Source: Clostridiaceae bacterium Marseille-Q4145 (GTDB taxonomy: Bacteria > Bacillota > Clostridia > Lachnospirales > Lachnospiraceae). Taken from it: a stretch of 64,000 nucleotides of DNA. Every line of letters starts with the position of its first letter. Positions within the stretch are counted from its first letter, which is position 1. Below are positions 53,586-63,085 of the stretch, piece by piece. The stretch covers positions 124,001 to 188,000 of the forward strand of contig JAGTTP010000002.1 in assembly GCA_018223365.1 (NCBI GenBank). Direction: 5' to 3'. The notes beneath the pieces are model-generated. The model did not search any database, was not told the origin of the DNA, and saw only the letters and a list, made by a program, of their open reading frames with translations. Made by a program: the position numbers and the translations under genes.

Positions 53586-54509
53586 TTAGTTCAGATAACG
53601 GCTCTTCAGATCCAGAACCATCTCTTCGTAACGTTTACAGCACTCTTCGTACTTGCCTGCCTCGATTTCGTGAATGCAGGGAACCAGATACTGCTCATAA
53701 AGCTCTTTATACAGCTGATCCCGGTTTGGCTGGCGTTCCATTCTCTTTACAATAGTTGGTGCGATATCGTAATACTCGTCTACAAGCGCATGACCTTCCG
53801 GTGTCTTCTCCATATACTGATCCCGATAATCCTTCAGAGTCTTTAACTCATAACAGTCCGGACCTTTTCCCAGATTCTCGCAGATAGCTGTCGTCACATA
53901 GCAAAGCTTTCTGCGGAAACCTTTGTTAATATCATCAAAGCTTGCTTTTCCGATTGTAGTGCCAAATGCTTCATTCCAGGACTGTACCAAGCAGTCTGCA
54001 AAGGGTTCGGAAAAATCTGCCGGATACTTCCGAATAGCCGGAATCAGATAAACACTGATCATAAAATTATAATCCAACTGCTTCTGGGTCTTACGCCCTT
54101 TGAAACGAATCTGCTCAATCTGTTCTCTGGCAGTCTCTATCAGACAATCAGCCATCTGCTTTAATGTCTGCTCTCCTGATGCTCCACCGGTATAGATCAT
54201 ATCCAGAGCTTCAAACAGTTCTCTGTTGGACGCATAATAATCTTCAAACTCCCCTTCATAACGGGTACGTTTAAAATTATTCATAGGATTATCACAAGTT
54301 TCAATCAGTTCTTTCATTCTTGCCAGTGCACGGTCTTCATACTCCTGATGCTCTTCCTGACCAAGTTTCCGGGGTTCTTTCTTCTCTTTTCCAAGTGCCT
54401 CGTCTACAGAAATCTCTTTTCCACAAAACATGCAGATAATCTGCTCTCTGTCCTCCGGAACCTGTATTTTTTCGTGGCAGATCGGACATGTACCTTCTTT
54501 AAACATCAT
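53586..54509 (-). CDS. Zinc-ribbon protein with CFI-box C-terminal domain
   Basis: About 307 residues. An N-terminal zinc ribbon (CPICHEKIQ ... ICMFCGKE) is followed by a charged helical region and a C-terminal block CYVTTAICENLGKGPDCYEL ... YYDIAPTIVKRM that resembles the CFI-box domain. It starts at ATG 54509 right after the yebC stop, so the two are coupled. Function unknown. Confidence 0.78.
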   Translation of the reverse strand: MMFKEGTCPICHEKIQVPEDREQIICMFCGKEISVDEALGKEKKEPRKLGQEEHQEYEDRALARMKELIETCDNPMNNFKRTRYEGEFEDYYASNRELFEALDMIYTGGASGEQTLKQMADCLIETAREQIEQIRFKGRKTQKQLDYNFMISVYLIPAIRKYPADFSEPFADCLVQSWNEAFGTTIGKASFDDINKGFRRKLCYVTTAICENLGKGPDCYELKTLKDYRDQYMEKTPEGHALVDEYYDIAPTIVKRMERQPNRDQLYKELYEQYLVPCIHEIEAGKYEECCKRYEEMVLDLKSRYLN

Positions 54510-54511
54510 CT

Positions 54512-55240
54512 TTACTCGTCCCAATTGTGGTAAACAGCCTGAACGTCATCATCCTCATCCAGGAGATCCAGCGTACGGTTCAGGAATTTAATATCATTTT
54601 CATCACTGAGAGTCACATAATTCTGCGGAATCATGGTAATCTCAGCCTCAGCCATCGGAACTCCCTCTTTCTCCAATGCCTCACGGACTGCGGAGAAATC
54701 ATCCGGATTTGTCAAGATCTCAAAGCTGTCCTCCTCCTCGGAGAAATCCTCTGCGCCTGCATCCAGAGCCAGCATCATAAGGTCATCTGCCTCCATATCG
54801 CACTCTTCGCGGTCAATAATGATCTGGCCTTTCTGATCAAACATGTAAGATACACAGCCAGTAGTTCCCAGACTACCGTTTCCTTTGGTAAATGCATTAC
54901 GCACATTAGAAGCGGTACGGTTCTTATTATCGGTCAGAGCCTCTACAATGATAGCAATTCCGCTTGGTCCATATCCTTCATATGTAACATGCTCATAATT
55001 GACAGCATTTGCATCACCTGCTGCACGTTTGATACCACGGTCAATGGTGTCATTCGGCATGTTATTTGCTTTTGCCTTTGCGATTACATCTCTTAACCGG
55101 CTGTTGTTGTTCGGATCCGGACCACCCTCTTTAACTGCAACCGCAAGCTCTCTTCCGATGATGGTAAAAATCTTACCCTTTGCTGCGTCATTTTTCTCTT
55201 TCTTATGTTTAATATTTGCGAACTTGGAATGTCCTGACAT
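54512..55240 (-). CDS. yebC: YebC/PmpR (TACO1) family protein
   Basis: 242 residues, complete family signature from MSGHSKFANIKHKKEKNDAAKG. Older annotations call it a DNA-binding regulator; more recent work on relatives points to a role in translation of proline-rich stretches. ATG 55240 has AAAAGGAGA upstream. Confidence 0.95.
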   Translation of the reverse strand: MSGHSKFANIKHKKEKNDAAKGKIFTIIGRELAVAVKEGGPDPNNNSRLRDVIAKAKANNMPNDTIDRGIKRAAGDANAVNYEHVTYEGYGPSGIAIIVEALTDNKNRTASNVRNAFTKGNGSLGTTGCVSYMFDQKGQIIIDREECDMEADDLMMLALDAGAEDFSEEEDSFEILTNPDDFSAVREALEKEGVPMAEAEITMIPQNYVTLSDENDIKFLNRTLDLLDEDDDVQAVYHNWDE

Positions 55241-55342
55241 AAACTAAATCTCCTTTTCTCGTCTTTCGTTCTTCCGCGCCCCTAAGCGGACGCCATCTAT
55301 GCATGCTATCTATCTTAACACGCAAAATCAATGTTTGCAAGC

Positions 55343-55690
55343 CTATGTATCTAATTCCAGACTGATTTTCAGGGCATCCTCTATCTTTTTCAAAATAGGT
55401 CCGTCCAGATGGCACACTTTGTCTTTCAATCTTTTTTTATCAATCGTACGAAGCTGTTCCAGTAAAATCACGGAATCCTTGACCATATGACAGGCCGATG
55501 CGCACAACTCCACATGGGTCGGAAGCTTTGCCTTATTCATTTTAGACGTAATGGCCGCGCAGATCACCGTAGGACTATGTCTGTTGCCAATATCGTTCTG
55601 AATAATGAGAACCGGCCGGATGCCGCCCTGCTCCGAACCTATCACCAGTCTTAAATCCGCGTAATAGACATCTCCGCGTCTGATTACCAA
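55343..55690 (-). CDS. MazF/PemK-type endoribonuclease (EndoA)
   Basis: 115 residues. I choose TTG 55690, eight bases after GGAG, which gives the family N-terminus VIRRGDVYYADL; the GTG at 55699 sits on the ribosome site. GSEQGGIRPVLIIQND and the C-terminal DGPILKKIEDALK helix are present. MazF enzymes cut single-stranded mRNA at short motifs. It lies 46 bp behind alr, as ndoA does in Bacillus, but the antitoxin gene normally between them is missing. Confidence 0.93.
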   Translation of the reverse strand: MVIRRGDVYYADLRLVIGSEQGGIRPVLIIQNDIGNRHSPTVICAAITSKMNKAKLPTHVELCASACHMVKDSVILLEQLRTIDKKRLKDKVCHLDGPILKKIEDALKISLELDT

Positions 55691-55736
55691 TATTTTCACT
55701 CCGATCTGTTCTTTTTTCAGTCAGAGTATTTCCGGA

Positions 55737-56924
55737 TTATGCTTTGGTTATTCCGCTTTCAGAAAAATAATCCTGGGTTGCCACAACTTTTCCATCTTTC
55801 CAGAACCGTCTGGGAACCCGTTTTCCGATGTCGCAGGCCAGCTCATAGTGGAAACCACCAGTCAATTCCGCCAGTTCTTCCATGCGGATCTCATAACCGC
55901 CATCGGAACCAATAAGGGTAACAGCATCTCCTTCCCGGACACCCGGAATATCGGATACATCTACCATAAACTGATCCATGCAGATACGTCCAAGAATCGG
56001 CGCCTGACATCCGCGGATCAATACCCGGCCTTTGCCCGACAATGCCCTCGGATAACCGTCTCCGTATCCTACCGGAATGGTTGCCACTTTCATCTCATGA
56101 TCTGCCACATAGGTTCCACCATAACTGATGGCCGCACCCGGCTGAAGTTCTTTGATAAATACAATATGGCTTTTCAAACTCATAACCGGAGCCAGAGGCG
56201 CTGCCATTTTGTTGACTTCATCCGACGGATACATGCCATAGATGGAAATCCCCGCACGCACGATATCCATGTTGGCGTCCTTCATATCATAAATACCCGC
56301 ACTGTTGGAGCAGTGATGATATTTAATCGGTACCTGACGATCCTCCAGAAGTTTTGCAAATGCCTGGTATCTTGTCAGCTGCTCATTGGCCGCCGTCTTA
56401 TCCCGCTCATCTGCCCTTGCAAAATGAGTAAACAGTCCTTCTGTCTCCAGATTCGGCAGTCCACTGATCTCTTTTACAATATCTGCACTCTCCGCTGTAT
56501 CTGCAAATCCAATGCGGGACATACCTGTATCCACTTTAATATGCACATGGACCGTCTTCTGCTGGCGAACAGCCTCTTCGGAAAGCTGGCGCGCCATAGA
56601 CAGCTTAAATACTGCCGGACGAATATCATAGCGTACCACATCCTCATAAGCATCCGGGAACACAAATCCCAGAATCAGAATAGGCTTTTTCACGCCCTCC
56701 TTCCGGAGAATCAAAGCTTCCTCGATGGTAGCCGTTGCGAATCCCCATACATAAGGGTACTCCTGTACCATCTGTGCAATAGGCACTGCTCCATGGCCAT
56801 ATCCGTCTGTTTTCACCACGGCGATCATTTGGGTCTCCGGGTTCAGATTTTCTTTCATATTTCTAAAATTATATGCAACAGCATCCAGATTGATCTCTGC
56901 ACATACTCTCATATAATGTTTCAT
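55737..56924 (-). CDS. alr: Alanine racemase
   Basis: PLP enzyme making D-alanine for peptidoglycan, 395 residues. The PLP lysine is in AVVKTDGYGHGA (near residue 38), the catalytic tyrosine region is AAISYGGTYVADHE, and DQFMVDVSD is conserved. ATG 56924 overlaps the nnrD stop (ATGA) with AAAGGAGAAG upstream. Confidence 0.95.
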   Translation of the reverse strand: MKHYMRVCAEINLDAVAYNFRNMKENLNPETQMIAVVKTDGYGHGAVPIAQMVQEYPYVWGFATATIEEALILRKEGVKKPILILGFVFPDAYEDVVRYDIRPAVFKLSMARQLSEEAVRQQKTVHVHIKVDTGMSRIGFADTAESADIVKEISGLPNLETEGLFTHFARADERDKTAANEQLTRYQAFAKLLEDRQVPIKYHHCSNSAGIYDMKDANMDIVRAGISIYGMYPSDEVNKMAAPLAPVMSLKSHIVFIKELQPGAAISYGGTYVADHEMKVATIPVGYGDGYPRALSGKGRVLIRGCQAPILGRICMDQFMVDVSDIPGVREGDAVTLIGSDGGYEIRMEELAELTGGFHYELACDIGKRVPRRFWKDGKVVATQDYFSESGITKA

Positions 56925-57778
56925 TCCTCTTCTCCTTTCATGGCCTCCGGCAGATACTGAATCAGATGCCGGGCCATTAAGCCATAGGTTCCTTCTGTGC
57001 GGGCCGCCAGATCACCTGCTCTTCCGTGAAGCCAGACGCCCAGCCGTGCCGCATCTTCTGCTTTCACCTTCTGTCCCAAAAGGCCTGCAATGATTCCAGT
57101 CAGTACATCGCCGCTTCCCGCCGTGGACATGCCATTATTTCCCGTGGAATTTATCCAGCAGGCTCCATCCGGAAACGCTACGGCCGTGGGTGCATCTTTT
57201 AATACACAGATACAATGATATTTCTCTGCACAGGCCTTCGCCTGCCCCGGAATATCCGCAGAAATGGCTGCTGCCGGCTGATCCATCAGCCTTCCGAACT
57301 CTCCCACATGAGGCGTCACAATCAGTGGGCCTTCATGCTGCAAGAGTCCTTCCCGATGTTTCGCTGCAAGGTTAATTCCATCCGCATCCAGCACCATAGG
57401 ACCATGAAATTCCGTCAGCGTCTTTTGTACCAGCGCAGCCGCCCAGGTTTCTTTTCCAAGGCCAGGTCCTATCGCCACCGTATCCGCCCAGTCAAGGGCT
57501 TCGGATAGCTTTTCCTCCGCCTCCCTCTCCGCGGAAAAGGTGGTCAGAATTGCCTCCGGAAGAAGCATCTGTAAAATGACTCTGTTTTCTTCTCTGGTAA
57601 AAATCCGTACCAGTCCTGCTCCTGTCCGCAGCGCCGCATAACCGCACAGATAGGAAGCCCCTGCCATGTTCACACTTCCTGCAATACAAAGCACCTTTCC
57701 AAACATTCCTTTATGGGATCTGTTCGGGCGGTCAGGAAGCAATTTCAAAATTTCTTTTTCTATCATATCTATTTCCAT
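56921..57778 (-). CDS. nnrD: ADP-dependent NAD(P)H-hydrate dehydratase
   Basis: 285 residues, ribokinase-like fold that repairs hydrated NAD(P)H. GMFGKVLCIAGS near residue 24, GPGLG near 100, ADGINLAAKH, and the NGMSTAGSGDVLTGIIAGLLG ATP/ADP motif. The NnrE epimerase half is not fused. ATG 57778 has no ribosome site and lies directly on the U tract of the rex terminator; ATG 57766 is an alternative. Confidence 0.92.
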   Translation of the reverse strand: MEIDMIEKEILKLLPDRPNRSHKGMFGKVLCIAGSVNMAGASYLCGYAALRTGAGLVRIFTREENRVILQMLLPEAILTTFSAEREAEEKLSEALDWADTVAIGPGLGKETWAAALVQKTLTEFHGPMVLDADGINLAAKHREGLLQHEGPLIVTPHVGEFGRLMDQPAAAISADIPGQAKACAEKYHCICVLKDAPTAVAFPDGACWINSTGNNGMSTAGSGDVLTGIIAGLLGQKVKAEDAARLGVWLHGRAGDLAARTEGTYGLMARHLIQYLPEAMKGEEE

Positions 57779-57835
57779 AAAAAAGAGCCTGCCGCAAAAG
57801 AATTCCGATCCATTACCGGTACTCCTTTGCAGCGG
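57779..57835 (-). terminator. Probable terminator after rex
   Basis: Minus-strand GCCGCTGCAAAG pairs imperfectly with CTTTTGCGGCAGGC and is followed by TCTTTTTT, immediately before the nnrD ATG. The stem has one mismatch and a bulge, so read-through into nnrD-alr-mazF is plausible. Confidence 0.6.
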
Positions 57836-57852
57836 CCCCCTATTATCTTTCC

Positions 57853-58497
57853 TTATTCTCCGTTCTCAGGCCGTTCATAGCTGCTGATCCGGTAGGATAA
57901 CTGCATCAGGCTGTCCACCAGATGAACATTCTCCACAACCACATCCTTCGGCACATCCAGATCCAAATGAGCAAAGTTCCACAATGCTTTAATTCCGCAT
58001 GCTACCAGTCTGGTCGCTGCCTCCTGTACCTTGCTCTTTGGAAGGGTGAGCACTGCAATCTCAATCTGCTCCTGCTCCACAAACTCTTCCAGATCGTCCA
58101 TCATCATCACCGGAATGCCGCGAACCATCGTTCCACAAAGATCCGGACGCACATCGAAAATGGCTTTCGTTACAAATCCGTTCTTCTCAAAATCATAGTT
58201 CGCCAGGGCGTGTCCAAAATTACCGCCACCGATAATGATCATAGGATGTGTTTTATTCACTCCCAGAATCTTGCCAATCTCATCGTACAGATACTGTACA
58301 TTATATCCATATCCCTGCTGACCAAAGCCTCCGAAATTATTCAAATCCTGCCGGATCTGGGAAGCAGTCACCTGCATCTTATTGCTCAATTCGCTGGATG
58401 AGATACGTTCCACTCCATTATTCAGAATCTCACCAAGATATCTATAATACCGCGGCAGTCTTTTGATTACCGCCTTTGATATTTGTCTTTCCTCCAT
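57853..58497 (-). CDS. rex: Redox-sensing transcriptional repressor Rex
   Basis: 214 residues. Winged-helix N-terminus (SSSELSNKMQVTASQIRQDL) and a Rossmann domain with GGGNFGHALANY that senses NADH/NAD+. In clostridia it controls fermentation and hydrogen genes. ATG 58497 has GGAGG upstream. A perfect promoter precedes it; I did not find a Rex operator in the window. Confidence 0.95.
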   Translation of the reverse strand: MEERQISKAVIKRLPRYYRYLGEILNNGVERISSSELSNKMQVTASQIRQDLNNFGGFGQQGYGYNVQYLYDEIGKILGVNKTHPMIIIGGGNFGHALANYDFEKNGFVTKAIFDVRPDLCGTMVRGIPVMMMDDLEEFVEQEQIEIAVLTLPKSKVQEAATRLVACGIKALWNFAHLDLDVPKDVVVENVHLVDSLMQLSYRISSYERPENGE

Positions 58498-58528
58498 CAG
58501 AAAAACCTCCGATTTATATACTGCACTA

Positions 58529-58557
58529 ATTATAAAACCCTGTCTAATCTTTGTCAA
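58529..58557 (-). promoter_or_regulatory. Consensus sigma-A promoter of rex
   Basis: TTGACA (58557-58552), exactly 17 bases, TATAAT (58534-58529) on the minus strand, 30 bases before the rex start. Confidence 0.88.
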
Positions 58558-58601
58558 ACACTTGTTACGCACTTGCGCCACTGTACATGAGAGCTCCCAT
58601 T

Positions 58602-58629
58602 GAAAAAGCTGTCAACTATTCTGACAGCT
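58602..58629 (-). terminator. Terminator overlapping the 3' end of the ABC-F gene
   Basis: Eight-base-pair stem AGCTGTCA / TGACAGCT followed by TTTTC on the minus strand. The upstream arm is formed by the last codons of the ABC-F gene, which stops at 58616. Confidence 0.85.
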
Positions 58630-60532
58630 CTTCCCATTTTTCATATAATTCTTCCAGTTTCGTCTGGATGGCATCTTTTTCTTTGGAAAGCTTCGTCACT
58701 TCCGCCACATTGGTGAAGATTTCTTTCTTCTCCAATTCCGCATCAATCTCTTTATCCCGGTCCTCCAGCTCTTCAATGCGGCTTTCCACTTTTTTCAGCT
58801 CGTTTTGTTTTTTCCGAAGCTGTGCCTGCTGCTCCTTCTGCTGCTTCCAGTCCAGCTTGGAATCTGTATCTGCGGTTGTCTCTTCTGCCGAAACCATTTT
58901 CGAAGGAGCCGCGGTAAAATTCACCATCGTCTCTTTCTTTTCCAGATAATAATCATAATTTCCAATATAATTGGTCAGTCCCTGATTTTCCAGATCCAAA
59001 ATCCTGGTTGCTACTGTATTGATGAAATAACGGTCATGAGAGACAAACAGCACAGTTCCAGTATAATGGTTCAGTGCATCCTCCAACACCTCTTTGGACA
59101 CGATATCCAGGTGGTTGGTGGGCTCGTCGAGGATGAGGAAATTTGCCTCCGAGAGCATGAGCTTCGCCAGGGAAACACGGCCACGCTCACCACCACTTAA
59201 ATCTTTAATCCGTTTAAATACGTCATCCCCGGTAAAGAGAAAGGCTGCCAGTACGTTGCGGATCTTTGTATTGGTCAGTGTCGGATAGGCATCAGAAAGC
59301 TCCTCAAACACCGTCTTTTCCATATGAAGCACATGGTGCTCCTGATCGTAATAACCAATCTGTACCCGGGAGCCCAGATGTACTTCTCCCTCATCTGCCG
59401 GGAGCACCTGATTTAAAATTTTCAGAATGGTAGTCTTTCCCGTACCATTGCTTCCGATAAGCGCCACTCTCTCACCACGCTTAATCTCAAAATCAATATC
59501 CTTGAACAATGTCTGAGGCGGAAATGCCTTGGACAGTCCCAGTACTGTAAGTACGTCATTACCGCTTACCACCCGCGGCTCCAGCTCAATATGCATATCT
59601 GCCTTTACTTCAGAAGGTTTGTCCAACACATCCAGCTTATCCAGCATTTTCTCACGGCTCTCGGCACGCTTGATGGATTTCTCGCGGTTGAAGGATTTCA
59701 GTTTCGCAATGACTTCCTCCTGATGTTTGATCTCCCGCTGCTGGTTCAAATACGCCTGCATCTGTGCTTCCCGGAGCATGGCTTTTTTCTGGGCGTAATC
59801 GGAATAATTGCCCATGAATGTAGTCACTTCTCCCTGATCGATCTCAATGACCTTGGTTACTACACGGTTCAGAAAATACCGGTCATGGGATACGATGAGT
59901 ACGGCTCCCTGATAGTTCATGAGGAAGGTCTCCAGCCAGGTGATAGAACCCATATCCAGGTGGTTGGTGGGCTCATCCAACATAATAATATCCGGTTTGG
60001 AGAGCAGCAATTTACCCAGTGAAACACGGGTCTTCTGTCCACCGGACAGGGTATCCACATGCTTGGAAAAATCTTCTTCCGTAAATCCGAGGCCCTTTAA
60101 TACACCCGTAATCTCACTTTTCCAGGCATATCCGTTCTTCTGCTCAAACTCATGGCTCAGTCTTGCATACTGGTCCATCAGCTCCTGCAGTTCGGCACCC
60201 TCTGCCTGTTTCATGGAAAGCTCCATGCTGCGGATCCGAGCTTCCAGATCGAGCACATCCTGCTTCACCGTCAGAAGCTCATCAAAAATCGTGTTTCCAC
60301 TCTGCATCTCCTGATGCTGAGCAAGATATCCGATGGTGGCACCTTTGTTGATCACCGTCTGCCCGTCATCTGCCGCCATCTCCCCTATGATAATTTTTAA
60401 AAGTGTAGACTTTCCGGCACCGTTGATACCAACGATCGCCGCTTTCTCCCGCTCTTCAATATGAAAAGAAGCATTTTTGAGGACTTCGTTGTCCCCGAAT
60501 GCTTTGCATATATTCTGACATGCTAAAATCAT
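58616..60532 (-). CDS. ABC-F family ATPase (Uup/YdiF-like)
   Basis: 638 residues, two ABC cassettes without membrane parts: Walker A GINGAGKST and GSNGTGKTT, signatures LSGGQKTRVSLGK and LSGGERGRVSLAK, a basic linker near residues 240-300, and a C-terminal coiled coil (about 560-638). ABC-F proteins act on the ribosome; the C-terminal coiled coil fits a housekeeping Uup/YdiF type more than a resistance protein. ATG 60532 has CGGAGA upstream. Confidence 0.93.
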   Translation of the reverse strand: MILACQNICKAFGDNEVLKNASFHIEEREKAAIVGINGAGKSTLLKIIIGEMAADDGQTVINKGATIGYLAQHQEMQSGNTIFDELLTVKQDVLDLEARIRSMELSMKQAEGAELQELMDQYARLSHEFEQKNGYAWKSEITGVLKGLGFTEEDFSKHVDTLSGGQKTRVSLGKLLLSKPDIIMLDEPTNHLDMGSITWLETFLMNYQGAVLIVSHDRYFLNRVVTKVIEIDQGEVTTFMGNYSDYAQKKAMLREAQMQAYLNQQREIKHQEEVIAKLKSFNREKSIKRAESREKMLDKLDVLDKPSEVKADMHIELEPRVVSGNDVLTVLGLSKAFPPQTLFKDIDFEIKRGERVALIGSNGTGKTTILKILNQVLPADEGEVHLGSRVQIGYYDQEHHVLHMEKTVFEELSDAYPTLTNTKIRNVLAAFLFTGDDVFKRIKDLSGGERGRVSLAKLMLSEANFLILDEPTNHLDIVSKEVLEDALNHYTGTVLFVSHDRYFINTVATRILDLENQGLTNYIGNYDYYLEKKETMVNFTAAPSKMVSAEETTADTDSKLDWKQQKEQQAQLRKKQNELKKVESRIEELEDRDKEIDAELEKKEIFTNVAEVTKLSKEKDAIQTKLEELYEKWEELSE

Positions 60533-60625
60533 TTTTGTAAATCTCCGTTTCTGTAAATCCTGCGGACGGCTATTTGGTCAAACAACCGCAGTTCCTATTA
60601 TAACGTAAGAAATCAAAAAGGCAAG

Positions 60626-60669
60626 CAAAAAGCACTTCTGCCGCGCGATTCAGCGCTGACAAAAGTGCT
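60626..60669 (-). terminator. Terminator after the PucR-type regulator
   Basis: Stem AGCACTT / AAGTGCT with two further pairs past one mismatch (60631-60640 with 60660-60669), then TTTTTGC on the minus strand, directly past the stop at 60674. Confidence 0.8.
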
Positions 60670-60673
60670 CTCT

Positions 60674-62173
60674 TTATGCTTCTTCCAACAACCGATAGGT
60701 CATCAGCAGATACAGCAGCTGATCCGGATCTTCCAGATCAATCTGCACCAGTTCTTTGATATGAGCCATCCGGTACAAAAACGTACTTCGATGGATAAAT
60801 AGTTTCTTTGCTGCCTGCACCGCGTTCATCTGACAGGTAATGTAGGTTTTCAGTGTCAGATAATAATCGGTCTTATGCTCCTGATCGTATTTTTTCAGGT
60901 CTAATACTGCACGGCTGCAGACAACCTCTGGCTCCAGCACTTCCGTACATTTTCCAAGAAGATAGTCAAGCGCAATATTCTCAAAGCGGTTGATCCAGCG
61001 CAGTGGATAGCGCTTCATGCCCTCTTCCAATGCAATCCGGGACTGAAGATAATACTGCTTCAAAGAACGCAAGCCCGTAAATGTATAACTGATGCCCGCT
61101 TTTAAATAACTATCTTTCAGGAACTCTTTCACCGCTTCCAACGCTTCCTCCAATGATTTTCCATAATCATTCAGGTTCACGTAAACCACAATATTTTCAT
61201 GGAGCAGGAAAGCACAGCTTCCCCTCATCAGACTCTCAATACGATTACAGATAAAACGGACAACCGTCAGATTCTGCCGGTCTACCGTCGACACATGAAT
61301 ATTCATGCAGAAATAACGGTGAGATTCCTTCCAATGAAAACTCTCAAACCGAGATTCCAGAGAATCCACCCCAATGCTGTCCTCCGTCAGAATATTGGAC
61401 AAGAGGCGATCCAGGGTATAGCTGATGTCCTCCTGCACCACTGTATAACGTTCCAGCATCTGCTGCACATATTTTGCCAGATGCTGCAGCAGATACTCAT
61501 CATAAAGCCTTAACTTTCGTGATGCCTCCACCAGAATTACCCGATAGCTGTTCCGGTTCTTGTCATAGATCTCCACAAAAAGATTATTTCTCTTCGTAAC
61601 CGGATCCTGGTAGTGCTGTACAGCAAAGGGCTCTTGATGTTCCTCGCTGCAGGCTACAACACTGACCTGATTATGAGACAGAATCTCCTGAAATTCCGGC
61701 AGGGTATCCATGAGGCTGCTGTGGTCTACCATAAAGCCTTCTGTGGTGCTGACCATCAAAGGATTATGAAAAATCCGGTAAGAAGCATCCAGAAGGCTCT
61801 TCAGTGTACTCTCGGAAAGTGCCATGCTCTGCATCCGTTCATCCCAGGCGTCATAGGTATCAAAAGCACGCTGCGCCGTATTAAACAGTGCTTCCGCATT
61901 TATTTCCTGCGGAAAACAGCCCACTCCGTCCGGCAGAGTTTCCATTTCTTTAAAATCACCTACTGCCAGCACCAGATTATCTCCGTGCTCTGCAAGCTGC
62001 TCCGGCGTCAAATCAGATGCCCTTGTAATATATACTTTATTTTTCTTAAAGTCTGTTCCGTTCTGATAAAAAAGAGGCCGTTTGAGATTCATGTCCTCTG
62101 ACATTTTTCCCAAACGGCACTCCGGATAATTCTGGCGGAGTCGATCCGCCAGAATCTGCATACTGATTCGCAT
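60674..62173 (-). CDS. PucR/CdaR-type helix-turn-helix regulator
   Basis: 499 residues. A GAF-like or unrelated sensor region of about 400 residues precedes the C-terminal PucR HTH (MNAVQAAKKLFIHRSTFLYRM). It begins 4 bp after the folD stop, so it belongs to the fhs-fchA-folD transcript and may sense a C1 or purine-related signal. That is inference from position. Ligand unknown. Confidence 0.85.
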   Translation of the reverse strand: MRISMQILADRLRQNYPECRLGKMSEDMNLKRPLFYQNGTDFKKNKVYITRASDLTPEQLAEHGDNLVLAVGDFKEMETLPDGVGCFPQEINAEALFNTAQRAFDTYDAWDERMQSMALSESTLKSLLDASYRIFHNPLMVSTTEGFMVDHSSLMDTLPEFQEILSHNQVSVVACSEEHQEPFAVQHYQDPVTKRNNLFVEIYDKNRNSYRVILVEASRKLRLYDEYLLQHLAKYVQQMLERYTVVQEDISYTLDRLLSNILTEDSIGVDSLESRFESFHWKESHRYFCMNIHVSTVDRQNLTVVRFICNRIESLMRGSCAFLLHENIVVYVNLNDYGKSLEEALEAVKEFLKDSYLKAGISYTFTGLRSLKQYYLQSRIALEEGMKRYPLRWINRFENIALDYLLGKCTEVLEPEVVCSRAVLDLKKYDQEHKTDYYLTLKTYITCQMNAVQAAKKLFIHRSTFLYRMAHIKELVQIDLEDPDQLLYLLMTYRLLEEA

Positions 62174-62176
62174 AGC

Positions 62177-63058
62177 TTATGCAAACTTTCTCATAGCTGC
62201 TTCTACAACGTGTCCTACGAGAACAGAAGTGGTAACGCTTCCAACGCCGCCCGGTACCGGAGTAATTGCCTCAACGATCGGCTCAACCTCATCAAATACA
62301 GCGTCGCCTGCGATAGCGCCCTTGCCGCCCTTTTTGTTGATCTTTTCCGGATCCCAGTTAATAGAAACATCGATTACGATCTGTCCCGGACGTACATACT
62401 CTTTGGTCAGACTGTTCAGCACACCTGCACAGGAGATCAGGATATCTGCTTCTCTTGCGATAGCCGGAACATCAACCGTCTTGGTATGGCATACCGTTAC
62501 CGTTGCATTCTTGCCCATGAGCATCATAGCTGCCGGTTTTCCTACTACAAGGCTTCTTCCGATGACTACTGCATTTTTACCTTTGCAGTCGATTCCGTAG
62601 TAGTCAAGAATCTCCATACAAGCCTGCGGAGTACACGGCGGGAATCCAAGGGGTTTGCCCTCGAATACGCCTGCCAGGGAAAGATGAGTCATACAGTCAA
62701 CGTCTTTTGCCGGATCCAGTGCATTCTCGATCTCAGACTGAACTGCTTTTAAGTGAGCCGGAAGCGGACGGAACATCAGAACGCCGTGAATGGTATCGTC
62801 TTTGTTTACTTTATCAATGACTGCCAGAAGTTCTTCTTTGGATACATCTTCCGGCAGAAGGATTTTCTCTACTTCCACACCAAGGGTATCACATCTCTTG
62901 GTTGCACCGGTCTCATAAGAAATATCGTCCGGTCTTTCTCCAACACGGATAATGCCAAGCTTCGGGGATACTCCTTTTTCTTTTAACTCTTTCACCTGTC
63001 CGATAATCTTCTCATTCAGGGCTGCGGTTACTTCTTTACCTAATAACTGTTTTGCCAT
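62177..63058 (-). CDS. folD: Methylene-THF dehydrogenase (FolD family, cyclohydrolase residues absent)
   Basis: 293 residues, FolD fold with the NAD(P) motif VVIGRSLVVGKPAAMML and the C-terminal PVPGGVGSVTTSVL. The substrate tyrosine (Tyr48) is present in SYETGATKRC. The residue four positions on, the catalytic lysine of bifunctional FolD (Lys54 in E. coli, Lys56 in human), is Ala52. The glutamine of the VQLPLP motif is Phe96 (LMFRPLP). The aspartate of KDVD remains. So it looks like a dehydrogenase without cyclohydrolase activity, with FchA next door to supply it. ATG 63058 has AGGAGAG upstream. Confidence 0.93.
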   Translation of the reverse strand: MAKQLLGKEVTAALNEKIIGQVKELKEKGVSPKLGIIRVGERPDDISYETGATKRCDTLGVEVEKILLPEDVSKEELLAVIDKVNKDDTIHGVLMFRPLPAHLKAVQSEIENALDPAKDVDCMTHLSLAGVFEGKPLGFPPCTPQACMEILDYYGIDCKGKNAVVIGRSLVVGKPAAMMLMGKNATVTVCHTKTVDVPAIAREADILISCAGVLNSLTKEYVRPGQIVIDVSINWDPEKINKKGGKGAIAGDAVFDEVEPIVEAITPVPGGVGSVTTSVLVGHVVEAAMRKFA

Positions 63059-63085
63059 GGTTTTCTACTCTCCTGTTTTCTTATA

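Noticed and set aside
55848..56960. Long plus-strand open frames antisense to alr, as well as those at 42355-43443, 17136-18185 and 51323-52552
   Set aside because: They lie wholly opposite well-supported genes, have low-complexity Cys/His/Arg-rich translations and no ribosome sites; they are codon-bias shadows.
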